A DNA stretch of 64,000 nucleotides from Pedobacter psychrotolerans (GTDB lineage Bacteria > Bacteroidota > Bacteroidia > Sphingobacteriales > Sphingobacteriaceae). The stretch lies in NCBI RefSeq assembly GCF_004340665.1, contig NZ_SLWO01000003.1, positions 558,001 to 622,000 of the forward strand, given 5' to 3'. The translations under genes were made by a program, and so were the position numbers. Of the stretch, positions 15,760 to 24,261 are shown piece after piece (position 1 is the first letter of the stretch; the number at the start of each line of letters is the position of its first letter). The notes below the pieces were generated by a model. The model had not been told where the DNA came from and made no database searches. It saw only the letters and a program-made list of their open reading frames with translations.

Positions 15760-18135
15760 ATGATAAATAAACTATTAACATTATCTGGCCTGCTGCTTTT
15801 TTCTGGAAGCTTAGCCATGGCTCAAAACATTCAGAATAATCCAGGTAGCAACCATGGAAATAAGTTTGAGCAATTGGGTACCATTTTACCAACACCAAAT
15901 GAGCAGCGAACGGCAAGTGGTGCGCCTGGTGTAAAATATTGGCAGCAACGTGCTGATTATAACATTAAGTGCGAGCTTGATGAGAAAAATCTACTTCTAA
16001 CAGGTGCTGAAACCATCACTTATACAAACAATTCTCCAGATCCTCTGACCTATATTTGGTTGCAATTGGATGAAAATGAGCACAGCACAACTAAAAGTGC
16101 CAATTATCAGGATGACACTAAAATGCCTGCAGTGGGGACAACAAAAAATTTAGATCAGTTAAGTGCTAAAGGAGATAATGGTGATGGAATTAATATTACC
16201 AAACTAACTGATGCAGTTGGTAAAGATTTAAAATACACGGTAAATAAAACCATGATGCGGGTAGATTTGCCAGTAGCTTTAAAAACGGGACAAAAGTTTA
16301 TCTTCAATATCAACTGGAATTATAAAATAACAGATAGAATGAGTGTTGGCGGTCGTGGAGGTTATGAATATTTTCCGGCTGATGGAAACTATCTATTTAC
16401 CATGACACAATGGTACCCACGTTTGTGTGTGTATAGCGATTTCCAGGGATGGCAGAATCACCAGTTTACAGGTAGAGGAGAATTTGCCTTAACATTTGGA
16501 GATTTTAAAGTACAAATGACGGTTCCTGCCGATCATTTGGTGGGTTCAACGGGTGAATGTATTAATTACAGTGCCGTTTTATCACCAACGCAGTTAAGCA
16601 GATATAATACAGCCAAAACGGCTACCGCTCCGGTAGAAATCCAAACGTTAGCAGAGGCTAAAACGGCTGAAACTAAAAAATCAACAACTAAAAAAACTTG
16701 GGTATTTAATGCCAATAATGTGCGTGATTTTGCCTGGACTTCATCACGTAAGTTTATCTGGGATGCTATGCCGCAAAAAATTCAAGCCAATAATAACACA
16801 GTGATGTGCATGAGTTTTTATGGCAAAGAAGCTTATAATTTATATAGCAAGTTTTCTACAAGAGCGGTAGCTCATACCATTAAAACCTATTCTGATTTTA
16901 CTATTCCGTATCCATATCCAGTTGCACAAAGTATTGAGGCTGCGAACGGAATGGAATATCCAATGATTTGCTTCAACTACGGACGTACAGATGCGGATGG
17001 AACCTATAGTGAAAGCACAAAAAATGGCATGTTAGGCGTAATTATCCATGAGGTTGGGCACAACTTTTTTCCAATGATTGTAAATAGCGATGAGCGTCAG
17101 TGGACCTGGATGGATGAAGGCTTAAATTCTTTTGTTGAATATTTAACAGAAGAGCTTTGGGACAATAAATTTCCAAGCAAAAAAGGGCCGGCATATACCA
17201 TTGTTGATTACATGAAATTGCCTAAAGATGAATTAGAGCCAATTATGACCAATTCAGAAAACATTGCTCGTTTCGGCCCGAATGCTTATTCTAAGCCAGC
17301 AACAGGCTTAAATATTTTGAGGGAAACCATTATGGGCAGAGAATTATTCGATTATGCTTTTAAAGAATACTCCAGAAGGTGGGCTTTCAAACATCCGGAA
17401 CCTGCCGATTTATTTCGCACGATGGAAGATGCAAGTGGCGAGGATTTAGATTGGTTTTGGAGAGGCTGGTTTTATGGAACTGATCCTTGCGATATTGCGC
17501 TGGATAGTGTGAAATTTGCTAAAGCTGATTTTCCGAAGGAAGTACCTGCAGCAAGATCGCGGATGCTGAAAATTGATAAACCTGCTGTAAATGCTTTTGA
17601 AGATATTTCAAAAATTAGAAACAGAGAAGAGAAAAAAGGGAACTTCTACGTAGATAAAAATGTTGCAGCACAAGATTTTTATTACAAGTATGATAGAGGA
17701 TTAGTGAATATTGATACCACACTAACCAATAAAGTAGAAACAGGAATGTCTTTAGAAACCGTACCGGAGTCAGAGCAGGATAAGTATAAAAATAAGTTTT
17801 TGTACGAATTGAGCTTTAGCAACAGAGGAGGTTTGGTAATGCCGGTTATTGTAGAATTCACCTATAAGGACGGAACTAAAGAAATAGATCGGATTCCTGC
17901 GCAAATCTGGAGGCATAATGAGTTGAAAACGTCTAAATTTTATGTGAAAGATAAAGAAGTTGAATCCATCTTGATCGATCCTTTAAGAGAAACTGCTGAT
18001 ATTGATACCACAAATAATACTTGGGGTGGGAAGGTTAAAGAAAGCAAGTTTAAAACATTTAAAGCTAAAGCTGGTGGTACAGTGAGGGGGCAGTCAGTTG
18101 GTTTAAACCCAATGAAAGTTGCTGCGGGGAAGTAA
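15760..18135 (+). CDS. Secreted M1 family metallopeptidase
   Basis: The 791-residue protein has a signal peptide ending in SGSLAMAQ, an N-terminal beta-rich saddle domain (about 45-320) and a gluzincin catalytic domain. GMEYPMICF corresponds to the M1 substrate-binding GxMEN strand. The zinc site is HEVGH (His430, Glu431, His434) with Glu453 eighteen residues on in WMDEGLNSF. A long C-terminal beta-rich extension follows from about 620. It should act as an aminopeptidase in the periplasm or at the surface. It follows the HupE/UreJ-like gene by 8 bases. Confidence 0.93.
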   Translation: MINKLLTLSGLLLFSGSLAMAQNIQNNPGSNHGNKFEQLGTILPTPNEQRTASGAPGVKYWQQRADYNIKCELDEKNLLLTGAETITYTNNSPDPLTYIWLQLDENEHSTTKSANYQDDTKMPAVGTTKNLDQLSAKGDNGDGINITKLTDAVGKDLKYTVNKTMMRVDLPVALKTGQKFIFNINWNYKITDRMSVGGRGGYEYFPADGNYLFTMTQWYPRLCVYSDFQGWQNHQFTGRGEFALTFGDFKVQMTVPADHLVGSTGECINYSAVLSPTQLSRYNTAKTATAPVEIQTLAEAKTAETKKSTTKKTWVFNANNVRDFAWTSSRKFIWDAMPQKIQANNNTVMCMSFYGKEAYNLYSKFSTRAVAHTIKTYSDFTIPYPYPVAQSIEAANGMEYPMICFNYGRTDADGTYSESTKNGMLGVIIHEVGHNFFPMIVNSDERQWTWMDEGLNSFVEYLTEELWDNKFPSKKGPAYTIVDYMKLPKDELEPIMTNSENIARFGPNAYSKPATGLNILRETIMGRELFDYAFKEYSRRWAFKHPEPADLFRTMEDASGEDLDWFWRGWFYGTDPCDIALDSVKFAKADFPKEVPAARSRMLKIDKPAVNAFEDISKIRNREEKKGNFYVDKNVAAQDFYYKYDRGLVNIDTTLTNKVETGMSLETVPESEQDKYKNKFLYELSFSNRGGLVMPVIVEFTYKDGTKEIDRIPAQIWRHNELKTSKFYVKDKEVESILIDPLRETADIDTTNNTWGGKVKESKFKTFKAKAGGTVRGQSVGLNPMKVAAGK

Positions 18136-18183
18136 ATATTGTCCAATTTCAATTTAACAATTAACTGTTAATGTCTCATAAAA

Positions 18184-18218
18184 AAAATCCTCGTTGAATA
18201 ATTTCAGCGAGGATTTTT
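18184..18218. terminator. Bidirectional intrinsic terminator
   Basis: Arms AATCCTCGtTGAA and TTCAgCGAGGATT surround a short loop, with a run of A on the left and of T on the right. It lies between the convergent M1 peptidase (stop at 18135) and DUF4143 ATPase (stop at 18229) genes and can end transcription from both. Confidence 0.85.
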
Positions 18219-18228
18219 TGTGAACTGT

Positions 18229-19392
18229 TTATTTGTGTAAAGAAATATCTTTCCAGGATTGCACCTGATATTTACTTCTTTTTTGGTTTTGTTTTCCACC
18301 GTATATTAGTGTTTTCTTTACATCTTCCGGTGCGGCCAGTTCAGCGAATCGATCCATTTGCTTAAAGAGTTTAATAGAAATAGTTTCGGTCGCTTTTATT
18401 TCAAAAACGTCAAAACCGTTATAGTTTTTCAATAAAATATCAATTTCATTTCCATTACTGTCTTGCCAAAAATAATAGTCAAGATGTGTGTATTGATGAT
18501 AGTTTTTTTTCTGTAATTCTGCCAATATTAAATTCTCAAATAAGCTTCCTTTAAGTCTGTTTAATATAATCTCATCAGCAGATCTGATTCCCAATAAATA
18601 ACACAACAGGCCAGTGTCGTAAAAATATAACTTAGGACTTTTTACTAAACGCTTATTGAAATTCTGATGATACGGTTGTAAAAGGAAAATCAGGTAACTG
18701 CTTTCCAGTATTGAGAGCCAGGCTTTTGCCGTTGGTTGAGATATATTACAATCATTAGCCAAAGCACTAATATTTAGCAATTGTCCTGCCCGGCCAGCGC
18801 ATAAACCTAAAAATGTTCGAAAAGCCTTTAAATCTTTTACATTTAAAAGTTCTGTTACATCCTTTTCTACATAGGTTTGAATGTAGTTCGTGTAAAATAC
18901 TTTTGGATCTATATCCCGATCAAATATAGCGGGGTAAAAGCCTTTAAAAAGTGCTTGCGGGTAGTCATCTTCTAATAATTCTGCTGCTTTTAATTCCTCA
19001 AAATCTAAAGGAAGTAATTTAAACAAAGCTACCCTTCCAGCCAGGGTTTGTGTAATGCTATTTAATAGATGAAAATTTTGAGAGCCGGAAAGAATATATT
19101 GTCCCATTTTTTTACTTTCATCCACTTTGGTTTGGATATATGAAAATAGTGAAGGCACACGTTGTACTTCATCCAGAATTACATTCTCACTATATTCATT
19201 TAAAAAACCATTGGGGTCATCCGTTGCAAAAGCACGTATATCCGGATTTTCAAGAGAAATATATCTGTAATCTTTAAACAACTCTTTTAATAAAGTTGTC
19301 TTTCCCGACTGCCTCGGGCCAGTTAAAGCCAAGATAGGAAATTTAGATTGTTGCTTTTTAATTATATGCGTTATCTGTCTCTTAACAAACAT
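18229..19392 (-). CDS. DUF4143 family AAA ATPase
   Basis: I chose the ATG at 19392; the frame can be extended 21 bases to a TTG, but an exact promoter element overlaps that position. The protein of 387 residues has Walker A GPRQSGKTTL (GPRQSGKT at 25-32), Walker B ENVILDEVQRVPSLF, a sensor-like YILSGSQNFHLL, a helical winged-helix-like middle (LLNISALANDCNISQPTAK) and the C-terminal DUF4143 nuclease-like region with EIDILLKNYNGFDVFEIKAT. The family is common and poorly understood; the ATPase is seen, the target is not. Four 22-bp direct repeats lie just upstream. Confidence 0.9.
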   Translation of the reverse strand: MFVKRQITHIIKKQQSKFPILALTGPRQSGKTTLLKELFKDYRYISLENPDIRAFATDDPNGFLNEYSENVILDEVQRVPSLFSYIQTKVDESKKMGQYILSGSQNFHLLNSITQTLAGRVALFKLLPLDFEELKAAELLEDDYPQALFKGFYPAIFDRDIDPKVFYTNYIQTYVEKDVTELLNVKDLKAFRTFLGLCAGRAGQLLNISALANDCNISQPTAKAWLSILESSYLIFLLQPYHQNFNKRLVKSPKLYFYDTGLLCYLLGIRSADEIILNRLKGSLFENLILAELQKKNYHQYTHLDYYFWQDSNGNEIDILLKNYNGFDVFEIKATETISIKLFKQMDRFAELAAPEDVKKTLIYGGKQNQKRSKYQVQSWKDISLHK

Positions 19393-19410
19393 CTCAAGTT
19401 GATTTAAAAA

Positions 19411-19418
19411 CAAATATA
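19411..19418 (-). promoter_or_regulatory. Probable -7 promoter element for the DUF4143 ATPase gene
   Basis: On the minus strand this is TATATTTG, an exact TAnnTTTG match 18 bases before the ATG at 19392. The first of the four 22-bp repeats begins seven bases further upstream, where the -33 contacts would lie. Confidence 0.5.
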
Positions 19419-19424
19419 CTTCTT

Positions 19425-19512
19425 ATTTTGAATTTACATAACTTTCATTTTGAATTTACATAGCTTTCATTTTGAATTTACATAACTTGTATTTTGAAAA
19501 TACATAATTTTT
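19425..19512. repeat. Four tandem 22-bp repeats upstream of the DUF4143 ATPase
   Basis: Units ATTTTGAATTTACATAACTT(TC) start at 19425, 19447, 19469 and 19491. The first three are nearly identical (one or two changes) and the fourth is more diverged (ATTTTGAAAATACATAATTT). The 22-bp period is close to two helical turns, so the same face of the DNA is presented each time, as expected for a cooperative operator. They lie between the ATPase promoter and uvrB. Confidence 0.85.
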
Positions 19513-19591
19513 AACATCCAATTGGTTCTCCTCATTTCATAAAAGAAACATTCCTGACTTTTGCCTGTTTAACTCTTAAGCCCTAAAATCG

Positions 19592-19599
19592 TACATTTG
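19592..19599 (+). promoter_or_regulatory. Probable -7 promoter element for uvrB
   Basis: TACATTTG matches TAnnTTTG exactly and ends 8 bases before the uvrB ATG, which would give a very short or absent leader. A -33 element at the right distance is not obvious. Confidence 0.4.
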
Positions 19600-19607
19600 A
19601 TTTACAC

Positions 19608-21650
19608 ATGAAATTTAAGATCACATCCGAATATCAGCCTACAGGAGATCAGCCAAGCGCTATTAAGCAGCTGGTTGATGGTGTAAATGCTAACGAACAT
19701 TATCAAACTTTATTAGGTGTTACAGGCTCTGGAAAAACCTTTACCGTAGCCAACGTAATTGAGCAAACACAAAAGCCAACACTTATTTTAAGTCATAACA
19801 AAACCCTGGCAGCACAGCTTTATGGAGAATTTAAGAACTTCTTTCCAGAAAACTCTGTCAACTATTTTGTTTCATACTATGATTATTATCAGCCCGAAGC
19901 CTTTATCGCCTCAAGCAATACTTACATAGAAAAAGATTTAAGCATTAACGAAGAAATAGAAAAACTGCGTTTACGTACTACTTCCTCCTTAATGAGCGGT
20001 AGACGAGATGTTATTGTGGTTTCCTCTATTTCCTGCATTTACGGTATGGGAAACCCGGAAGATTTTTCCAGAATGGTTTTTCGTTTTGGCGTAGGCTTAA
20101 GAATTTCAAGGAATGCTTTTTTACATAGTTTGGTAGAGATTTTATATTCCAGAACCACTACAGAATTTAAACGAGGTACTTTTAGGGTTAAAGGCGATAC
20201 GGTTGATATTTATCCAGCCTATCTTGATCACGCTTACCGCATCTCTTTCTTTGGTGATGACATTGAGGAACTTTCTGCCATTGATCCGGTTTCTGGCAAA
20301 ACAATTGAAAAACTTGAAGATATGGCCATTTATCCGGCAAATCTTTTTGTTACACCCAAAGATCGGTTCAATCAGTCGATATGGGGCATACAGGAAGAAC
20401 TGGAAATTAGAAAAAATCAGCTAATTGCAGATCGGCATTTACTGGAAGCAAAACGTTTGGAAGAACGGACCAACTTCGATATTGAAATGATGAAAGAGTT
20501 GGGCTATTGTTCCGGAATTGAAAACTACTCCCGTTTTTTTGATGGAAGAACACCAGGGATGCGCCCTTTCTGTCTTTTGGACTATTTTCCGGATGATTAT
20601 TTGATGGTGATTGACGAAAGCCACGTAACGGTACCACAAATCAGGGCGATGTACGGTGGTGATAGATCGCGAAAATTATCTTTAGTAGAATATGGTTTCC
20701 GTTTACCTGCTGCGCTGGATAACCGCCCGCTCAACTTTAATGAATTTGAAGCCTTGGCTCCGCAAACCATTTATGTAAGTGCTACACCTGCAGAGTATGA
20801 ACTCGAAAAATCAGAGGGCGTGGTAGTAGAACAGGTGATTCGCCCAACCGGCTTATTGGATCCGGTAATTGAGATCAGGCCAGCCATTAATCAGGTAGAT
20901 GATCTTTTAGATGAAATCGACATCACCATTAAAGATGGCGGACGTATTTTAGTGACCACTTTAACTAAAAGAATGGCAGAAGAGCTAACGAAATACCTAG
21001 ATCGACTGAATATTAAAACGAGATATATCCACTCTGAAATTAAAACATTAGAACGTGTCGAGATTCTTCGTGGTTTGCGTTTAGGAGAGTTTGATGTACT
21101 GGTTGGAATTAACTTGCTGCGTGAAGGACTGGATTTGCCTGAGGTTACTTTAGTTGCGATTCTGGATGCTGATAAAGAAGGTTTCCTTCGTTCAGAAAAA
21201 TCTTTAATTCAAACCATTGGCCGTGCCGCACGTAATGATCGGGGGAGAGTAATTATGTATGCGGATGGAATAACCGATAGTATGGAAAAAACAATCTCCG
21301 AAACCAATCGCCGTCGGGATATCCAAATCGCCTATAACCTTAAGCATGGGATTACGCCAAGAACAGTAGGAAAATCTCGTGAAGCTATTCTGGAACAAAC
21401 ATCTGTTTTAGATTTCTCACAAAAAGCAAGTGATAATAAAGCCAGGGCTTATGTAGAAAATGCTGAAATCAGCATTGCTGCTGATCCTATTGTGCAATAC
21501 ATGGGCAAAAGTGAATTACAGAAGGCGATAGATAACACTAAAAAGGATATGCAGAAAGCAGCAAAAGATATGGACTTTTTACAGGCAGCAAAACTTCGTG
21601 ATGAAATGTTTGCGCTGGAAAAAATGTTTGCAGAGAAGTTTGGGAAATAA
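19608..21650 (+). CDS. uvrB: Excinuclease ABC subunit B
   Basis: The 680-residue protein is full length. It shows Walker A GVTGSGKT (37-44), the beta-hairpin YYDYYQPEA (from residue 90) that clamps DNA, the helicase motifs VIDESHVT, YVSATPAEYELE and QTIGRAARN, and a C-terminal UVR domain (ending DFLQAAKLRDEMFALEKMF) that binds UvrC. It verifies lesions delivered by UvrA and loads UvrC in nucleotide excision repair. It is transcribed divergently from the DUF4143 ATPase gene, and the 22-bp repeats lie in the shared upstream region. Confidence 0.98.
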   Translation: MKFKITSEYQPTGDQPSAIKQLVDGVNANEHYQTLLGVTGSGKTFTVANVIEQTQKPTLILSHNKTLAAQLYGEFKNFFPENSVNYFVSYYDYYQPEAFIASSNTYIEKDLSINEEIEKLRLRTTSSLMSGRRDVIVVSSISCIYGMGNPEDFSRMVFRFGVGLRISRNAFLHSLVEILYSRTTTEFKRGTFRVKGDTVDIYPAYLDHAYRISFFGDDIEELSAIDPVSGKTIEKLEDMAIYPANLFVTPKDRFNQSIWGIQEELEIRKNQLIADRHLLEAKRLEERTNFDIEMMKELGYCSGIENYSRFFDGRTPGMRPFCLLDYFPDDYLMVIDESHVTVPQIRAMYGGDRSRKLSLVEYGFRLPAALDNRPLNFNEFEALAPQTIYVSATPAEYELEKSEGVVVEQVIRPTGLLDPVIEIRPAINQVDDLLDEIDITIKDGGRILVTTLTKRMAEELTKYLDRLNIKTRYIHSEIKTLERVEILRGLRLGEFDVLVGINLLREGLDLPEVTLVAILDADKEGFLRSEKSLIQTIGRAARNDRGRVIMYADGITDSMEKTISETNRRRDIQIAYNLKHGITPRTVGKSREAILEQTSVLDFSQKASDNKARAYVENAEISIAADPIVQYMGKSELQKAIDNTKKDMQKAAKDMDFLQAAKLRDEMFALEKMFAEKFGK

Positions 21651-21717
21651 AATAGTTTAAGATAAATTTCCAATTCCTGCCAAAATGTAGAAATTTGCCA
21701 AACACAAGCACAGTATA

Positions 21718-21915
21718 ATGAACGGGCAAAACAGAAAAGATATTTACGCAGGATTAGAAGTTGGGATCATCTTAAAAAAGGATCAGCGATCTGGTAATAT
21801 TACTTATGGTATAGTTAAAGATTTATTGACTTCATCTGCATTTCATTCACGTGGAATTAAGGTAAGATTAGATGATGGTCAGGTTGGCAGGGTAGCAGAG
21901 ATTGTAGCAGAATAA
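21718..21915 (+). CDS. YwbE family protein
   Basis: This 65-residue protein matches the YwbE family (DUF2196): NRKDIYAGLEVGIILKKDQ, then RSGNITYGIVKDLLT and a C-terminal strand IKVRLDDGQVGRVAEI. It is compact, beta-rich and cytoplasmic. The function is not established; the family is widespread in Bacteroidota and Firmicutes. It lies 67 bases after uvrB on the same strand and may be read through from it. Confidence 0.85.
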   Translation: MNGQNRKDIYAGLEVGIILKKDQRSGNITYGIVKDLLTSSAFHSRGIKVRLDDGQVGRVAEIVAE

Positions 21916-22001
21916 AACTTTATTTGGCATAATTATGTTAACTATTGTAATGGAAATGCAATCAAAGACGTAAAAAGTAACAAAATAAATCTTCGTACGT
22001 C

Positions 22002-22009
22002 TATATTTG
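22002..22009 (+). promoter_or_regulatory. Probable -7 promoter element for the DUF4834 gene
   Basis: TATATTTG is an exact TAnnTTTG match, 20 bases before the ATG at 22030. No clear -33 TTG is seen at 17-23 bases. Confidence 0.4.
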
Positions 22010-22029
22010 TAATAACAGTAAATTAAGGA

Positions 22030-22284
22030 ATGGGATTAATAAAGTTCATTTTCATAGCCATATTAGTACTTTGGATCATCAGAATGTTGATTCGGCTAAT
22101 ATTACCTATGCTGTTTGGAAACCTGGCGAGCAAAATGCAACAACAGGCAAGTGGCCAGACACAACAGCAGCAAAGACGATCGAAACCCGAAGGTTCGATT
22201 TCTATAGATTACATGCCGCCAAAACAAACGGGTAAAACCGATAAACTTGGTGATTTTGTAGATTATGAAGAAGTTAAACAATAG
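22030..22284 (+). CDS. DUF4834 family small membrane protein
   Basis: The 84 residues begin with one or two hydrophobic helices (GLIKFIFIAILVLWIIRMLI, then LILPMLFG). A Gln-rich linker and a charged tail with GSISIDYMPPK and GDFVDYEEVK follow. This is the layout of DUF4834, a Bacteroidota family of unknown role. A promoter-like element upstream and an intrinsic terminator just downstream suggest that it is transcribed alone. Confidence 0.8.
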   Translation: MGLIKFIFIAILVLWIIRMLIRLILPMLFGNLASKMQQQASGQTQQQQRRSKPEGSISIDYMPPKQTGKTDKLGDFVDYEEVKQ

Positions 22285-22287
22285 TGT

Positions 22288-22315
22288 TAAACCCTGAACC
22301 TGCTTCAGGGTTTTT
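22288..22315. terminator. Intrinsic terminator after the DUF4834 gene
   Basis: ACCCTGAacctgctTCAGGGT followed by TTTTTAG forms a stable 7-bp stem with a T-rich tail. It lies between convergent genes; the minus-strand SRPBCC gene ends at 22319. The A-run on the left is weak, so it is mainly a plus-strand terminator. Confidence 0.75.
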
Positions 22316-22318
22316 AGT

Positions 22319-22771
22319 TTATTGCCTTTCTGCTTCCATTTTTATCATTCTATTTCGTTCCAATAATAACTTCTGCATATATCTTTTCAGAAATAACCAA
22401 TTCACAAATCTACCCAACAAACCAAAAGGTGAAACAAATTCGAAAACATCAGTCATCTCTGTTTTATTGCACAAAGATTTAAACTGATGGTGATGATGTA
22501 GTTTACTGAAAGGACCTGTAACCATCTCATCTGTAAAATGATTAGGATATTCCATCTCCGTTATTTTAATTGTCATTTTGAATGCAACTTTAAAATGTTT
22601 AGCCCTCCAGGTTACAGTTTCATTCAGGTCAATTAACCCCGAAGTTCTACCTGCTACAGCCTTTTCTTGTGTAGAATGCATCGACTGTATGTGCAAATCA
22701 ATACTTCTGGCGAGATCAAAACATTTCTCCAGAGATGCAGCTATCTGTGTTTTAAGTCTAATGACTGACAT
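22319..22771 (-). CDS. SRPBCC family protein
   Basis: The 150 residues fit the START/Bet v1-like SRPBCC fold: an N-terminal strand VIRLKTQIAASLEKCFDLARS, GRTSGLIDLNETVTWRAKHF in the middle and KTEMTDVFEFVSPFGLLGRF before a C-terminal helix. Members bind hydrophobic ligands. It is the last gene of a probable operon with the TIGR01777 oxidoreductase (7 bases upstream) and a membrane protein. Pairing of SRPBCC and TIGR01777 proteins recurs in bacteria, which suggests a shared pathway that is still unknown. Confidence 0.82.
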   Translation of the reverse strand: MSVIRLKTQIAASLEKCFDLARSIDLHIQSMHSTQEKAVAGRTSGLIDLNETVTWRAKHFKVAFKMTIKITEMEYPNHFTDEMVTGPFSKLHHHHQFKSLCNKTEMTDVFEFVSPFGLLGRFVNWLFLKRYMQKLLLERNRMIKMEAERQ

Positions 22772-22778
22772 ATTTATT

Positions 22779-23705
22779 TTATACCCTTAAGCTTAAAATA
22801 TCATGTACAGCTTCATCTATTTTGCCGTATTGAAATTCAAATCCGTGATCAAGTAAAATGGCAGGCTTAACCCATCTGCTTTTTAAAATGAGTTCTGTTT
22901 CTGTCCCGATAATTGCTGCACCAATGGATAGCAACCATGCGGGTGTGGGCAAACCGAATGGAATACCATAAGCTTTTCTAATTGCTTGCATCAGCTCATT
23001 ATTGGTTACTGCATTTGGTGCTGTACAGTTCACTACGCCATTTATTTCATGTTGATTAATTAACCATTCAATGGTGTGAATTGCATCCTGCTCATGTACC
23101 CAGTTAACATACTGTTTCCCGTCGCCTTGTTTTCCACCTAATCCAAACTTAACCAAGTTTAATAACCTTGGGAAGGCACCATCAGTTCTGCCCAGTACTA
23201 TGCCCATCCTTAAGGCTACTTTTCTAGTTTGAGGCAATTTATTTTCAAAAAAGCTGTTTTCCCAGGCTTTGCAAACATCAATAGAAAATCCATAGCCTAT
23301 TTCTCCGGTATACTCATCTTGCGGATGATCTTCAGCATGTCTGTAAATGGTGGAGGATGTCACATTTATCCAAAGTTTAGGAGGCTTTATTAAATTTTTA
23401 ATTGCATTACCTAATAAACGGGTGGGCACCACTCTTGAATTTATGATCTCCTCTTGGTTTTTTTTCGTGTAACGGCAGTTTACATTTTTCCCACATAAAT
23501 TGATCAATAAGTCTGCACCTTCGAGTTCTTGAACCCATGTGCCTGCTGTTTTTCCATCCCAAAGAATGGTGCTGATATTTCCCTTTTGTACCTGAGGTTT
23601 TCTGGATAAGATAATTACTTCTTCAGCGATGCTACTGAAATGTTTGGCCAATAAGCCACCCAGATATCCATTTCCTCCTGCCAGAATAATTTTTTGATAA
23701 CTCAT
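22779..23705 (-). CDS. TIGR01777 family NAD(P)-dependent epimerase/oxidoreductase
   Basis: The 308-residue protein has a Rossmann start IILAGGNGYLGGLLAKHF with a GxxGxxG variant, the family blocks DLLINLCGKNVNCRYT and NVTSSTIYRHAEDHPQDE, and the C-terminal DUF1731 region (TPAWLLSIGAAIIGTETELI, then SRWVKPAILLDHGFEF). The family belongs to the short-chain dehydrogenases (SulA-like/YfcH); its substrate is unknown. It sits between the membrane protein gene (5 bases upstream) and the SRPBCC gene and is probably under control of the GbsR-type regulator. Confidence 0.88.
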   Translation of the reverse strand: MSYQKIILAGGNGYLGGLLAKHFSSIAEEVIILSRKPQVQKGNISTILWDGKTAGTWVQELEGADLLINLCGKNVNCRYTKKNQEEIINSRVVPTRLLGNAIKNLIKPPKLWINVTSSTIYRHAEDHPQDEYTGEIGYGFSIDVCKAWENSFFENKLPQTRKVALRMGIVLGRTDGAFPRLLNLVKFGLGGKQGDGKQYVNWVHEQDAIHTIEWLINQHEINGVVNCTAPNAVTNNELMQAIRKAYGIPFGLPTPAWLLSIGAAIIGTETELILKSRWVKPAILLDHGFEFQYGKIDEAVHDILSLRV

Positions 23706-23710
23706 GATTT

Positions 23711-24160
23711 TTAAATATTAAAGATTAATCCTAAAACAATTAGGCGATAAATGGCCCAGGTGATACTCATTAGCCAGCCTAGTTGCAGCAACTTGCTCCT
23801 TCTAATGTGTTCCAGAAACATTAATCCTGCAACCAACATAAAATAGAGTATATACATTACAGGATCAATGTCAAAGAAATGATTAACGATGAGTCCAGGT
23901 GTAAGCAAAATTGATCCTGCAAAAGATATCGTCATCATATTGCCCAGATAATCCCATAACTTTTCTTTTTTATAGACTAGAATAATTAGCCCTTGAAAAA
24001 TTATCTGCCCGCCACAAATCAGGTACTCTCTATATTTTCCACCTAAAGGAACATAATCGGTAAGTAAATGCGCATAGGCAGTAAGAATATAAGAAGTAGT
24101 AAACCATGTTAATAACAAGTATGCAATACGGTAACTGATATGTTTCTGAAGTGTTTTCAT
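23711..24160 (-). CDS. Unrecognised four-helix membrane protein
   Basis: The 149 residues contain about four hydrophobic helices: ISYRIAYLLLTWFTTSYIL, YLICGGQIIFQGLIILVY, MMTISFAGSILLTPGLIV and DPVMYILYFMLVAGLMFL. A short C-terminal segment follows. I cannot name the family. It is the first gene of a probable operon with the TIGR01777 oxidoreductase and the SRPBCC protein. A palindrome AAACTTTC-N10-GAAAGTT lies 15-39 bases upstream of the start and matches the one at the promoter of the regulator gene, so transcription is probably controlled by that regulator. Confidence 0.7.
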   Translation of the reverse strand: MKTLQKHISYRIAYLLLTWFTTSYILTAYAHLLTDYVPLGGKYREYLICGGQIIFQGLIILVYKKEKLWDYLGNMMTISFAGSILLTPGLIVNHFFDIDPVMYILYFMLVAGLMFLEHIRRSKLLQLGWLMSITWAIYRLIVLGLIFNI

Positions 24161-24174
24161 TTCTTTTAATTTTA

Positions 24175-24199
24175 AAACTTTCGGTAAAAAATGAAAGTT
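24175..24199. promoter_or_regulatory. Operator-like palindrome upstream of the membrane protein/TIGR01777/SRPBCC operon
   Basis: AAACTTTC, ten bases, GAAAGTT: the same arms and the same spacing as the palindrome at 24791-24816 upstream of the regulator gene. It lies 15-39 bases before the operon start. This is the expected binding site of the GbsR/MarR protein encoded next door. Confidence 0.7.
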
Positions 24200-24261
24200 A
24201 TGATTGAAAAATAAAGCCGTATAATCATATAAGGCTTAGGTTTGTATTTATATACTTAGCT

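Noticed and set aside
24226..24250. Additional copy of the repeat core near CATATAAGGC
   Set aside because: Only about ten bases match and the rest of the core is absent, which is expected by chance in AT-rich DNA.
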